The position numbers were made by a program, and so were the translations under genes. A stretch of 64,000 bases of DNA, taken from assembly GCF_004151235.1 (NCBI RefSeq), contig NZ_JUIV01000007.1, positions 62,001 through 126,000 of the forward strand, given 5' to 3'. This stretch comes from Flavobacterium anhuiense (lineage in GTDB: Bacteria; Bacteroidota; Bacteroidia; Flavobacteriales; Flavobacteriaceae). Each line of letters begins with the position of its first letter. Position 1 is the first letter of the stretch. The notes beneath the pieces are model-generated. The model was given only the letters and a program-made list of their open reading frames with translations. It ran no database searches and was not told the origin of the DNA. Below are positions 43,396 to 52,068 of this stretch, one piece after another.

Positions 43396-44565
43396 TTATT
43401 TCCCTTTTCTTCTCTTACGTTCAGTTTTAATCATAGATAATTCGCGGCTTGTTTGACCTGCTACAGAAGTATTTTCTTCAGCACGACGAATCAAGTATGG
43501 CATAACATCTTTTACAGGTCCAAATGGCAAGTATTTAGCAACATTATATCCGTTTTCGGCTAAGTTGTAGCTAATATTGTCACTCATTCCGTATAATTGT
43601 CCGAACCAGATTCTAGAATCGTTTTTGGCGATTCCTTTCTGAGCCATCATTTCCATTAATTTATATGAACTTAATTCGTTATGAGTTCCTGCAAAAATGG
43701 CCATTTTATCGATATGCTCTAACATATATTGTACAGCATTATCATAATTTACGTCTGTAGCTTCTTTAGAAACGCAGATCGGAGAAACATAACCTTTTTC
43801 TTCGGCTCTTTTGTTCTCTTTTTCCATATAAGCGCCACGAACCAATTTCATTCCGATATAGAAACCTTCAGTTTTGGCAACTTCATGAAGTTTTTTCAAG
43901 TAATCTAAACGATCCCAACGGTACATTTGCAAAGTGTTAAATACAATTGCTTTTTCTTTATTGTATTTACGCATCATGTCAGTTACCAATTCATCAGCTG
44001 CATCTTGCATCCAGCTTTCTTCACCGTCAATCAATAATGCAACATCTTTTTTGTACGCTTCGCTGCATATTTTGTCAAAACGAGCTACAACTCTATCCCA
44101 TTCTGCTTGTTCGGCTGGATTTAAAGTTTGTTTCTCTCCTAATTTTTCATACAATTCAAAACGTCCTAAACCTGTTGGTTTGAAAACAGCAAACGGAATC
44201 GCCAAACGTTCTTTAGCAAAATCCACTGTTCTTAAAGTCATTTCTAAAGCAGCATCAAATTGCTCTTCTTCTTCTTTTCCTTCTACAGAATAATCCAAAA
44301 CAGAAGAAACTCCTTTTGTAAACATTTTGTCTACTACAGTAAGACAGTCATTTTCGTTTACACCACCACAAAAATGGTCAAAAACAGTTGCTCGAATTAA
44401 TCCTTCTACTGGTAAATGAGCTTTAATTGCAAAATTAGTTACAGCAGTTCCTATTCGTACTAAAGGCTCGCTGTCAATCATTTTGAAAAGAAAATAAGCT
44501 CTATCAAGTTCAGTGTCACTCTTTAGTGAAAATGCAACCTGTGTATTATCGAATATCTTTTCCAT
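43396..44565 (-). CDS. Proline dehydrogenase
   Basis: 389 residues. Oxidises proline to pyrroline-5-carboxylate with FAD in a TIM barrel. Conserved segments: Y-I-G-M-K-L-V-R-G-A-Y-M-E, Y-M-L-E-H-I-D, F-A-G-T-H-N, F-G-Q-L-Y-G-M-S-D and the C-terminal Y-L-P-F-G-P-V-K-D-V-M-P-Y-L-I-R-R-A-x-E-N motif that binds proline. It is a stand-alone enzyme, not the PutA fusion. Divergent from aroB, with a -7-like TATATTTG at 44584-44591 upstream. Confidence 0.95.
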   Translation of the reverse strand: MEKIFDNTQVAFSLKSDTELDRAYFLFKMIDSEPLVRIGTAVTNFAIKAHLPVEGLIRATVFDHFCGGVNENDCLTVVDKMFTKGVSSVLDYSVEGKEEEEQFDAALEMTLRTVDFAKERLAIPFAVFKPTGLGRFELYEKLGEKQTLNPAEQAEWDRVVARFDKICSEAYKKDVALLIDGEESWMQDAADELVTDMMRKYNKEKAIVFNTLQMYRWDRLDYLKKLHEVAKTEGFYIGMKLVRGAYMEKENKRAEEKGYVSPICVSKEATDVNYDNAVQYMLEHIDKMAIFAGTHNELSSYKLMEMMAQKGIAKNDSRIWFGQLYGMSDNISYNLAENGYNVAKYLPFGPVKDVMPYLIRRAEENTSVAGQTSRELSMIKTERKRRKGK

Positions 44566-44811
44566 TAAAATTTATTTTTTATGCAAATATAGAGAGTGTT
44601 TTGAATATTTTTCACTAAACGGTGTCATATTTTTCAATATTCTTAACGAGAACATTGCAAATGTTAATTTATGAAGTAAATGTTTATTTCTTGAATAATT
44701 TTATCTTAATTTTAAAGAAGCAAACCTGCATTTTAAACAAATTAGGCTTAAAGTTTGAATATTATTAAGCTAAAAATGCCTTATTTTGCGCTTTCAATTA
44801 ACTAAAGAATT

Positions 44812-45879
44812 ATGCAATCTATTCAAGCCAATAACTACCTCGTACATTTTAATGAGAATGCTTACGAAGCTTTAAATAAACATTTAAGAGAAAGTAAATA
44901 TTCTAATATTTTTATAATTGTTGATGATCAGACCAATGAGCATTGTTTGTCTAAATTTATTCCGCTTTTGGAAACAGATTTGGCAATCGAAATTATAGAA
45001 TTTGAAGCTGGTGAAGCAAATAAAAATATCGAAACTTGTATTGAGATCTGGAATATCTTGACAGAACTTGGAGCAGACAGAAAATCACTTATTATTAATT
45101 TAGGCGGCGGTGTTGTAACTGATTTAGGAGGTTTTGTTGCTTCTACGTTTAAAAGAGGTGTAGATTTTATCAATATCCCTACTACTCTATTATCTATGGT
45201 TGATGCTTCTGTTGGAGGAAAAACAGGCGTTGACTTAGGAAATCTTAAAAATCAAATCGGGGTTATTAATGTACCGCAAATGGTATTAATCGATACACAG
45301 TATTTAGAAACTTTACCGCAAAGCGAAATGCGCTCTGGTTTGGCTGAAATGCTGAAACACGGTTTAATATATGATGCTCCATATTGGAGACAGTTTTCAG
45401 ATTTAAAATCAATTGTGTTTGACGAATTAGATCAATTAATTTATCGTTCTGTTGAAATAAAAAATGAAATCGTTATTCAAGACCCAACGGAGAAAAACAT
45501 TCGTAAGGCTCTAAATTTCGGACATACTTTAGGACACGCAATTGAAGGCTACTTCTTAGAAAGCGAAGAAAAGACGACTTTACTGCATGGAGAAGCTATT
45601 GCTGTTGGAATGATCTTAGAAAGTTATATTTCGCTTCAAAAAGGATTAATTTCTGCAGAAGAATATCGTGAAATCAAAACTGTGATAAAAGACATTTACG
45701 ATGATGTGATTTTTGAGGAAAATGACATTGATCCGATCTTAGAATTGTTAATTCACGACAAAAAAAATGAATACGGTTTGATTCAATTTGCATTAATTGA
45801 AGGAATCGGAAAAATAAAAATTAACCAATCCGTTGAAAATAAATTGATTCTAGAGGCGTTTGAGGATTATAAATCTTAA
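44812..45879 (+). CDS. aroB: 3-dehydroquinate synthase
   Basis: 355 residues. Second step of the shikimate pathway, from DAHP, with NAD and zinc. N-L-G-G-G-V-V-T-D-L-G-G-F and P-T-T-L-L-S-M-V-D-A-S-V-G-G-K-T-G-V-D are the NAD/substrate-binding motifs, G-H-T-L-G-H-A-I-E gives zinc ligands. Length is usual. Likely monocistronic; the downstream polyamine genes start from their own promoter region. Confidence 0.97.
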   Translation: MQSIQANNYLVHFNENAYEALNKHLRESKYSNIFIIVDDQTNEHCLSKFIPLLETDLAIEIIEFEAGEANKNIETCIEIWNILTELGADRKSLIINLGGGVVTDLGGFVASTFKRGVDFINIPTTLLSMVDASVGGKTGVDLGNLKNQIGVINVPQMVLIDTQYLETLPQSEMRSGLAEMLKHGLIYDAPYWRQFSDLKSIVFDELDQLIYRSVEIKNEIVIQDPTEKNIRKALNFGHTLGHAIEGYFLESEEKTTLLHGEAIAVGMILESYISLQKGLISAEEYREIKTVIKDIYDDVIFEENDIDPILELLIHDKKNEYGLIQFALIEGIGKIKINQSVENKLILEAFEDYKS

Positions 45880-45899
45880 ACTTTTTTTAATCAAAAGCA

Positions 45900-45931
45900 T
45901 TGCATTTGGTATATATTATTTTTTACATTTG
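45900..45931 (+). promoter_or_regulatory. Candidate promoter of the arginine decarboxylase transcript
   Basis: TACATTTG at 45924-45931 matches TAnnTTTG exactly. TTG lies at 45900-45902 with a 21-base spacer (19 preferred). If used, the RNA would start at about 45937 and have a 245-base leader. Confidence 0.45.
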
Positions 45932-45935
45932 CGCC

Positions 45936-46115
45936 ATGAAAACAAACAATCAGCAAAGGCACTTCAGCTCTTACAGAAACAGACTCAACAGTTCTTTATT
46001 AAGAATGCTGAATCGTTTCTATAATAGTAAAAGTCCTTTCTGTTTTGATGTATTCCAATGTACAAAAGCAGAGCATGAAAAACTGCCTATTATATTCGCC
46101 AATATTAGAGTTTGA
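45936..46115 (+). CDS. Small Arg-rich ORF in the leader of the arginine decarboxylase gene
   Basis: 59 residues from ATG 45936, starting five bases past a candidate -7 box, so it may be leaderless. The N-terminal half has five Arg between residues 8 and 27 (Q-Q-R-H-F-S-S-Y-R-N-R-L ... L-R-M-L-N-R). No family recognised. Its position, at the start of a long leader before an arginine-using enzyme, suggests a leader peptide; it could also be chance. Confidence 0.35.
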   Translation: MKTNNQQRHFSSYRNRLNSSLLRMLNRFYNSKSPFCFDVFQCTKAEHEKLPIIFANIRV

Positions 46116-46183
46116 ATTTAAGATTAAGTCCCCAAAAACCTAAAATTAAATTATAATTACAATCTCTAAACATTGACAAATAA

Positions 46184-47587
46184 ATGAATACAAAATATTC
46201 TGATCTAATAAACCAAACATACTACTTTCCACAAGAGGAATTTAAATTGAACAAAGACAATCTATTGTTTCACAACATCGATTTGATGAAATTGGTTGAA
46301 CAATACGGTACGCCATTAAAGTTTACTTACCTTCCTCAGATTTCTGAAAACATCAACAAGGCAAAAGCTTGGTTCAGAAAATCAATGGAAAAGAATAAAT
46401 ACGACGCTAAATATTACTATTGTTATTGTACAAAAAGCTCTCATTTTGAGTACATTATGAATGAAGCTTTCAAGAACAACATTCACATCGAAACTTCATC
46501 TGCTTTTGATGTTAATATTGTTGAGAATTTATTAGAAAATGGAAAAATCAACAAAAGTACGTATGTAATTTGTAATGGTTTTAAAAGAGACGAATACATT
46601 ACTAACATCGGTAGATTAATCAATAACGGACATAAAAATACTATTCCGATTATTGATAATTACGAAGAGTTAGATTTGCTTCAGGCAGAAATTAAAGGTA
46701 AATTCAAAATCGGAATCCGTATTGCTGCCGAAGAAGAGCCAAAATTTGAGTTTTATACTTCAAGATTAGGTATTGGTTACAAAAACATAGTTTCTTTCTA
46801 TAAAAAACAAATTCAGGAGAATGATAAATTAGAGCTGAAAATGCTTCACTTTTTCATTAATACCGGAATTAACGATACATCATATTATTGGAACGAGCTT
46901 GTTAAGTGTATTAAAGTATACATTGCTCTTAAAAAAGAATGTCCTACGCTAGACGGACTAAACATTGGCGGTGGTTTCCCTATCAAAAACTCACTTGCTT
47001 TTGAGTATGATTATCAATATATGATTGATGAAATTATCAATCAGATTAAAATTGCTTGTGATGAAGCTGAAGTTGATGTTCCAAATATTTTTACGGAATT
47101 TGGTTCGTTTACAGTAGGCGAAAGCGGTGGTGCAATCTATCAGATTTTATATCAAAAACAACAAAATGATAGAGAAAAATGGAATATGATCGACTCATCT
47201 TTCATTACCACTTTACCAGATACTTGGGCTATAAACAAACGTTTTATTATGCTAGCTATCAATCGCTGGAATGATACTTACGAACGGGTTCTGTTAGGAG
47301 GTCTTACTTGTGATAGTGACGATTATTACAATTCTGAGCAAAACATGAACGCCATTTATTTGCCTAAATACAACAAAGAGAAGCCTTTGTATATTGGTTT
47401 CTTTAATACTGGCGCTTATCAAGAAACAATTGGAGGATACGGCGGTCTGCACCACTGTTTGATTCCGCAGCCGAAACACATCTTGATTGATCGTGACGAA
47501 AATGGAATTCTGGCAACCGAAGTGTTCTCAGAACAACAGACTTCAGACGATGTTTTAAAGATTTTAGGCTATAAAAAAAAGGTGTAA
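46184..47587 (+). CDS. speA: Arginine decarboxylase (fold III PLP enzyme)
   Basis: 467 residues. Converts arginine to agmatine, first step of polyamine synthesis from arginine. An alanine-racemase-fold N-terminal barrel carries the PLP Lys84 in Y-Y-C-Y-C-T-K-S-S-H, and G-G-G-F-P and F-T-E-F-G-S-F-T-V-G-E lie in the phosphate-binding region; the C-terminal C-D-S-D-D-Y is the decarboxylase motif. Shorter than E. coli SpeA (658) because the helical insert is missing, which is usual in Bacteroidota. A deoxyhypusine-synthase-like gene follows; agmatinase is absent here. Specificity for arginine versus related substrates is inferred. Confidence 0.88.
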   Translation: MNTKYSDLINQTYYFPQEEFKLNKDNLLFHNIDLMKLVEQYGTPLKFTYLPQISENINKAKAWFRKSMEKNKYDAKYYYCYCTKSSHFEYIMNEAFKNNIHIETSSAFDVNIVENLLENGKINKSTYVICNGFKRDEYITNIGRLINNGHKNTIPIIDNYEELDLLQAEIKGKFKIGIRIAAEEEPKFEFYTSRLGIGYKNIVSFYKKQIQENDKLELKMLHFFINTGINDTSYYWNELVKCIKVYIALKKECPTLDGLNIGGGFPIKNSLAFEYDYQYMIDEIINQIKIACDEAEVDVPNIFTEFGSFTVGESGGAIYQILYQKQQNDREKWNMIDSSFITTLPDTWAINKRFIMLAINRWNDTYERVLLGGLTCDSDDYYNSEQNMNAIYLPKYNKEKPLYIGFFNTGAYQETIGGYGGLHHCLIPQPKHILIDRDENGILATEVFSEQQTSDDVLKILGYKKKV

Positions 47588-47686
47588 AAAAAACGGCAGA
47601 TTAAGTTATAATTTTTCTTAAAAAATTCTTAATTTGCATTAACATCCAAAAAGGTTAAACTTTTTAATTCAAAAAAAAACAAAAAA

Positions 47687-48655
47687 ATGAAAGGACCAAT
47701 CAGTCAGTTTATTGAAAAACATTATTTGCATTTTAACTCTGCTTCGTTAGTAGATGCTGCAAAAGCATACGAACAGCAATTAGCTGATGGCGCAAAGATG
47801 CTGGTAAGTATGGCTGGCGCAATGAGTACAGCAGAAATTGGTAAAATTTTTGCCGAAGTAATCAGACAAGACAAAGTGCATATTATTTCATGTACTGGAG
47901 CAAACTTAGAAGAAGATATCATGAATTTAGTGGCTCATTCTCACTATGAGAGAGTTCCTAACTACCGTGATTTAACACCAGAAGATGAGTGGGCTTTATT
48001 AGAAAGAGGATTAAACCGTGTTACTGACACTTGTATCCCTGAGCATGAAGCTTTCCGTCGTTTACAAAAACATATTTACAAAATTTGGAAAGATGCTGAC
48101 GACAAAGGTGAGCGTTACTTCCCACACGAATTTATGTACAAAATGTTGTTGTCTGGCGTTTTAGAAGAATATTACGAAATTGATCTAAAAGATAGCTGGA
48201 TGTATGCAGCTGCAGAGAAAAATTTACCAATCATCGTTCCAGGATGGGAAGATAGTACAATGGGTAATATCTTTGCTTCATACGTAATTAAAGGAGATTT
48301 AAAAGCATCTACCATGAAATCTGGAATTGAATACATGACTTTCCTTGCGGATTGGTATTCTAAAAACAGTTCAAACGGAATTGGATTCTTCCAAATCGGT
48401 GGTGGTATCGCGGGTGATTTCCCTATCTGTGTAGTGCCAATGCTATACCAAGATATGGAAATGCATGATGTGCCATTTTGGAGCTATTTCTGCCAAATCT
48501 CAGATTCAACAACTAGTTATGGTTCTTACTCTGGGGCAGTTCCAAATGAAAAAATCACTTGGGGTAAATTAGACATCAAAACCCCAAAATTTATTATTGA
48601 ATCGGATGCTACAATTGTTGCTCCGTTAATTTTTGCATACTTATTAGATTTATAA
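47687..48655 (+). CDS. Deoxyhypusine synthase-like protein (possible homospermidine synthase)
   Basis: 322 residues. NAD-binding fold of the DHS family; the active-site Lys is retained in S-G-A-V-P-N-E-K-I-T-W-G-K. Deoxyhypusine is made on eIF5A, absent in bacteria; some bacterial DHS homologues instead make homospermidine or transfer aminobutyl groups to other acceptors. It directly follows arginine decarboxylase, 99 bases apart, so polyamine metabolism is well supported while the acceptor is not known. An Asp-rich protein gene follows 8 bases later. Confidence 0.9.
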   Translation: MKGPISQFIEKHYLHFNSASLVDAAKAYEQQLADGAKMLVSMAGAMSTAEIGKIFAEVIRQDKVHIISCTGANLEEDIMNLVAHSHYERVPNYRDLTPEDEWALLERGLNRVTDTCIPEHEAFRRLQKHIYKIWKDADDKGERYFPHEFMYKMLLSGVLEEYYEIDLKDSWMYAAAEKNLPIIVPGWEDSTMGNIFASYVIKGDLKASTMKSGIEYMTFLADWYSKNSSNGIGFFQIGGGIAGDFPICVVPMLYQDMEMHDVPFWSYFCQISDSTTSYGSYSGAVPNEKITWGKLDIKTPKFIIESDATIVAPLIFAYLLDL

Positions 48656-48663
48656 GATAATTT

Positions 48664-49077
48664 ATGAAAAGAGTTATAGTAGACTACGCCAAACTTACCA
48701 ACGAAATTTTAAACCTTTTGGTTGAAAAGTTTCCTGATGGTTATGATGATTCGGATGTAATCCGTTTTAGAAATGCTAAAAACGAATTGGTTGAAGCTGT
48801 TGAAGTTCGTACTGAAGACACTATTTACTTAGTTAAAATTAGTACTAAACTTGCTGACAGAATTGAAAACTACGATGAAGATGACGATTTAGATGTTGAT
48901 GTAGATGCAATTGCACCAGTTAAAGGTATAGATCTTGATGATGATATTAGTGACGATGATGATGACGATGATAATCTCGACAAGCCTGATACTGATGGTG
49001 GTGACGATGATGACGATGATGATGACGACAAAGCTGATACTGACTATGATGAAGAAGACGAAGATGATGAAGATTAA
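48664..49077 (+). CDS. Acidic protein with Asp-rich C-terminal tail
   Basis: 137 residues. The first 75 form a folded, mixed helix/strand domain (M-K-R-V-I-V-D-Y-A-K-L-T-N-E-I-L-N-L-L at the start); residues 76-137 are almost only Asp with Glu, Lys, Thr and Gly, encoded by GAT/GAC repeats. No family recognised. Eight bases after the DHS-like gene, so it is in the same operon. The acidic tail could bind cations, polyamines or a basic protein. Confidence 0.8.
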   Translation: MKRVIVDYAKLTNEILNLLVEKFPDGYDDSDVIRFRNAKNELVEAVEVRTEDTIYLVKISTKLADRIENYDEDDDLDVDVDAIAPVKGIDLDDDISDDDDDDDNLDKPDTDGGDDDDDDDDDKADTDYDEEDEDDED

Positions 49078-49098
49078 TCCATTTTCTCTCTAATAAAA

Positions 49099-49129
49099 AA
49101 AAGGAACTCTGTTTGGAGTTCCTTTTTTT
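49099..49129 (+). terminator. Terminator of the arginine decarboxylase operon
   Basis: AAAAGGAACTC-TGTTTG-GAGTTCCTTTTTTT, a strong stem with T-run. Confidence 0.9.
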
Positions 49130-49213
49130 ATAATAATTCAATTGCAAATTGCTAAACTTATATTTTTATTTTTATAGGATTATTTTTACATTTAAATCTT
49201 AAACAAAAAATAC

Positions 49214-51334
49214 ATGCCTATGACCTCGGAAATTCTACACGCTACATTAAAAGAAAATTTTGGTTTTGAAAAATTCAGGCCCAATCAGGAAACTATAATT
49301 AATACCGTATTATCTGGACAAGATGCATTGGCAATTATGCCAACAGGCGGAGGAAAATCAATTTGTTTTCAGCTTCCTGCTTTAATTTTACCAGGAATCA
49401 CTATTGTGATATCGCCACTGATTGCTTTAATGAAAGATCAGGTTGATAGTTTGAGAACAAACGGAATTTCTGCTTGTTATATTAATAGTACACAATCATC
49501 GCAAGAACAGCAATATTATATCGACAACTTAAAATCAAATCACTTTAAGTTAGTCTACGTGGCACCAGAAAGTCTTTCTTATCTTGATATGGCTTTTAGC
49601 GAATTGAATATTAGCTTAATAGCAATCGATGAAGCGCACTGTATTTCGTCTTGGGGACATGATTTTAGACCTGCTTATACTAATTTAGGATATTTAAAAA
49701 GCCGCTTCCCTTCTACTCCAATCTTAGCATTGACAGCTACAGCTGATAAAGCGACACGAACAGACATATCCAAACAATTGAATCTTAAGAATCCGAAAAC
49801 ATTCATAGCTTCTTTTGATCGTAAAAATCTAAGCCTTGAAGTTCGTCCAGCTTTAGATCGTGTCAAGCAAATAATTGATTTTATTGAAAATAAACCCAAT
49901 GAATCGGGAATTATTTATTGCCTAAGTCGCAAAACTACTGAAGAGCTAGCAGAGAAATTAAAAAAGAATGGTATTGAGGCTAAAGCTTATCATGCTGGTT
50001 TAGATAATGAAACACGTACTAAAACTCAGGATCAGTTTATAAATGATGATTGTCAGGTAGTTTGTGCCACAATTGCTTTCGGAATGGGAATTGACAAATC
50101 GAATGTTCGTTGGGTAATTCATTACAATCTCCCAAAAAATATAGAAGGATATTATCAAGAAATTGGGCGTGCCGGACGTGATGGTCTTCCTGCTGAAACC
50201 GTTTTGTTTGAAAGTTATGCCGATGTAATTCAATTGCAGAAATTTGCCTCAGAAGGACTTAATTCAGATATTCAGCTTGCAAAATTGGATCGAATGAAGC
50301 AATACGCAGATGCTGTAAGCTGCCGAAGAAAAATTCTACTTTCTTATTTTGGCGAATTAGTTACCGAGAATTGCGGAAACTGCGATATTTGCAAAAATCC
50401 TCCAACTTTTTTCGATGGGACGATTCTCGCGCAGAAAGCTTTGTCTGCTATTGTTCGTTTAAAAGAATCTGAACCTTTAGCCGTAATTGTCGATTTTTTA
50501 AGAGGCTCGAGAAACGCATATATCTACGAAAAAAATTATCAAGAGCTAAAAACCTACGGAATTGGCCATGACGTTTCTTGGTACGATTGGAATCAATATC
50601 TTATTCAGCTGATCAATTTGGGTTATTGCGAAATTGCTTTTCATCAGCATAATAAAATTCTGCTAACTCCTTTTGCGAAGAAAGTTTTATTTGAAGGCGA
50701 AAAAGTGAAGCTAACGACAGTTGTTAAGAAAACAATTGAGAAAAGTGAAACTAAAGAAGCAAAACCAAAAGCAACTAAAAACTCTTTATTTGAGACACTT
50801 CGCAAATTGCGTTATGAAATTGCGCAGGAAGAAGAAGTTCCGGCTTATGTTATTTTTAGTGATGCTTCTCTACGCCAAATGGAAATCTTAAGACCAATGA
50901 GTGACGAGGAGTTTCTTGCTGTTGAAGGTGTCGGGAAAGCAAAACTAGAAAAATACGGAGCAGATTTCATCAAAGCCATTATTGAATTTGAAAGAAATAA
51001 ATCTGTTGTCAAAAAAGAGAAAAAAGATAATACTTATAAAAAAACGCTGGAATTATTTCAGAGTGGAGTTTCGGTTGAAGAAATTGCTGAACAGCGAGAT
51101 TTAAATCCAACCACAATTATTTCGCATTTAGCAAAATTATATGTCGATGGCCATGATTTAGATCTAAGTCAGTTTGTTTCAGAAGATGAAATCCTTCAAA
51201 TAGAAAAAGCTCAAACAGAATTAGAGAATCCAAATGCATTAAGACCTTATTTCGATTATTTTGAAGAAAAAATGTCTTATGATAAAATTCGATTTGGTTT
51301 GGCTTTTTTGGAGAGAAAGAATCAAAAGGCGTAA
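49214..51334 (+). CDS. recQ: ATP-dependent DNA helicase RecQ
   Basis: 706 residues, larger than E. coli RecQ (609). Walker A M-P-T-G-G-G-K-S (53-60), D-E-A-H-C-I-S-S-W-G-H-D-F-R, R-Q-C zinc-binding cysteines (C-x-N-C-x-x-C) and an HRDC domain (about 520-595). After HRDC a further ~110 residues contain a helix-turn-helix-like C-terminal domain (V-E-E-I-A-E-Q-R-D-L-N-P-T-T-I-I-S-H-L), found in many Bacteroidota RecQ proteins. Repairs stalled forks and double-strand breaks. Transcribed alone. Confidence 0.96.
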   Translation: MPMTSEILHATLKENFGFEKFRPNQETIINTVLSGQDALAIMPTGGGKSICFQLPALILPGITIVISPLIALMKDQVDSLRTNGISACYINSTQSSQEQQYYIDNLKSNHFKLVYVAPESLSYLDMAFSELNISLIAIDEAHCISSWGHDFRPAYTNLGYLKSRFPSTPILALTATADKATRTDISKQLNLKNPKTFIASFDRKNLSLEVRPALDRVKQIIDFIENKPNESGIIYCLSRKTTEELAEKLKKNGIEAKAYHAGLDNETRTKTQDQFINDDCQVVCATIAFGMGIDKSNVRWVIHYNLPKNIEGYYQEIGRAGRDGLPAETVLFESYADVIQLQKFASEGLNSDIQLAKLDRMKQYADAVSCRRKILLSYFGELVTENCGNCDICKNPPTFFDGTILAQKALSAIVRLKESEPLAVIVDFLRGSRNAYIYEKNYQELKTYGIGHDVSWYDWNQYLIQLINLGYCEIAFHQHNKILLTPFAKKVLFEGEKVKLTTVVKKTIEKSETKEAKPKATKNSLFETLRKLRYEIAQEEEVPAYVIFSDASLRQMEILRPMSDEEFLAVEGVGKAKLEKYGADFIKAIIEFERNKSVVKKEKKDNTYKKTLELFQSGVSVEEIAEQRDLNPTTIISHLAKLYVDGHDLDLSQFVSEDEILQIEKAQTELENPNALRPYFDYFEEKMSYDKIRFGLAFLERKNQKA

Positions 51335-51340
51335 AAAAAG

Positions 51341-51404
51341 CTTCGACTCTGCTCAGCCCGACACAATAATTAGAATACAATTGTCAGACAGAGCGGAGTC
51401 GAAG
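51341..51404. repeat. Inverted repeat CTTCGACTCTGCTC
   Basis: CTTCGACTCTGCTC at 51341-51354 and GAGCGGAGTCGAAG at 51391-51404, 13 of 14 paired, with a TA-rich loop. A common Bacteroidota intergenic palindrome; sits directly after recQ. Confidence 0.75.
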
Positions 51405-51442
51405 TCCTCGTTTTACAGAATGCAAAAATTATACAAAATACC

Positions 51443-51523
51443 AACCCGACAGGTTTTAAAAACCTGTCGGGTTTACAAAATGTTAAAATCCCAAACTCCA
51501 ACGATATGGATTTTGGGATTTTA
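51443..51523. terminator. Two terminator hairpins between recQ and the DinB gene
   Basis: AACCCGACAGGTTTT / AAAACCTGTCGGGTT at 51443-51474, the same repeat as after the ABC exporter. Then AAAATCCCAAA / TTTGGGATTTT at 51486-51523. Together they separate plus-strand recQ and minus-strand DinB transcription. Confidence 0.75.
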
Positions 51524-51543
51524 AATTTTCAAATATTTATTTT

Positions 51544-52059
51544 TTACAAATATCTCTCTTCAAAAACTTTCTGATGATGCTTTTGATGTCCAATCATGAC
51601 AAAACCTAAAGCACGAACAGAAATCTGATTTCCTGAAGCACTTCCAATTCGCTTTAGCTGTTCATCAGATAAACTTTTGTAAAATAATAAAGTTGAATGT
51701 CTCACAGCTGAAAATTCAGTAAGCAGATCTTGAATACTTCTACTATTTGAATTGGTATTGTCTGCATAATCATTTTCTTCAAAACTTGGCAAAGGCGTTT
51801 TATCATTTCTTGAAAAACGCAAAGCACGATAGGCAAAAATTCGTTCTGTATCTATAACATGCTGAATAATGTCTTTTATCGTCCATTTTCCTTCTGCATA
51901 ACGATAATCAAATTTATCCATTGGAATATTTTGAACAAATCGGATAAACTCATGAAGCGAAATTTCTAATTCTTCGATTAAGATTCCATCGCCAGCCGCT
52001 TTGATATAAGTACCAAAATGACCTGAATATTCATTATCTAATAATTCTGATGCTTTCAT
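51544..52059 (-). CDS. DinB-family putative metal-dependent protein
   Basis: 171 residues, four-helix bundle DinB_2 type. Histidines for a metal site in I-I-Q-H-V-I-D-T-E and in I-G-H-Q-K-H-H. Distinct from the DinB at 22822. Nine bases downstream of the PEP carboxylase gene and probably in its transcript, but no functional link is evident. Confidence 0.88.
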   Translation of the reverse strand: MKASELLDNEYSGHFGTYIKAAGDGILIEELEISLHEFIRFVQNIPMDKFDYRYAEGKWTIKDIIQHVIDTERIFAYRALRFSRNDKTPLPSFEENDYADNTNSNSRSIQDLLTEFSAVRHSTLLFYKSLSDEQLKRIGSASGNQISVRALGFVMIGHQKHHQKVFEERYL

Positions 52060-52068
52060 TTTTATATT

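Noticed and set aside
43934..44293. Long open frames opposite proline dehydrogenase
   Set aside because: Shadow frames of a conserved coding region; no family resemblance.
46184..47587. Carboxynorspermidine or diaminopimelate decarboxylase
   Set aside because: Considered because of the shared fold; length and position next to the DHS-like gene agree better with arginine decarboxylase, though specificity is not proven.
48947..49147. His-rich reading frame opposite the Asp-rich gene
   Set aside because: It is the antisense reading of GAT/GAC repeats, giving His/Arg runs by composition.
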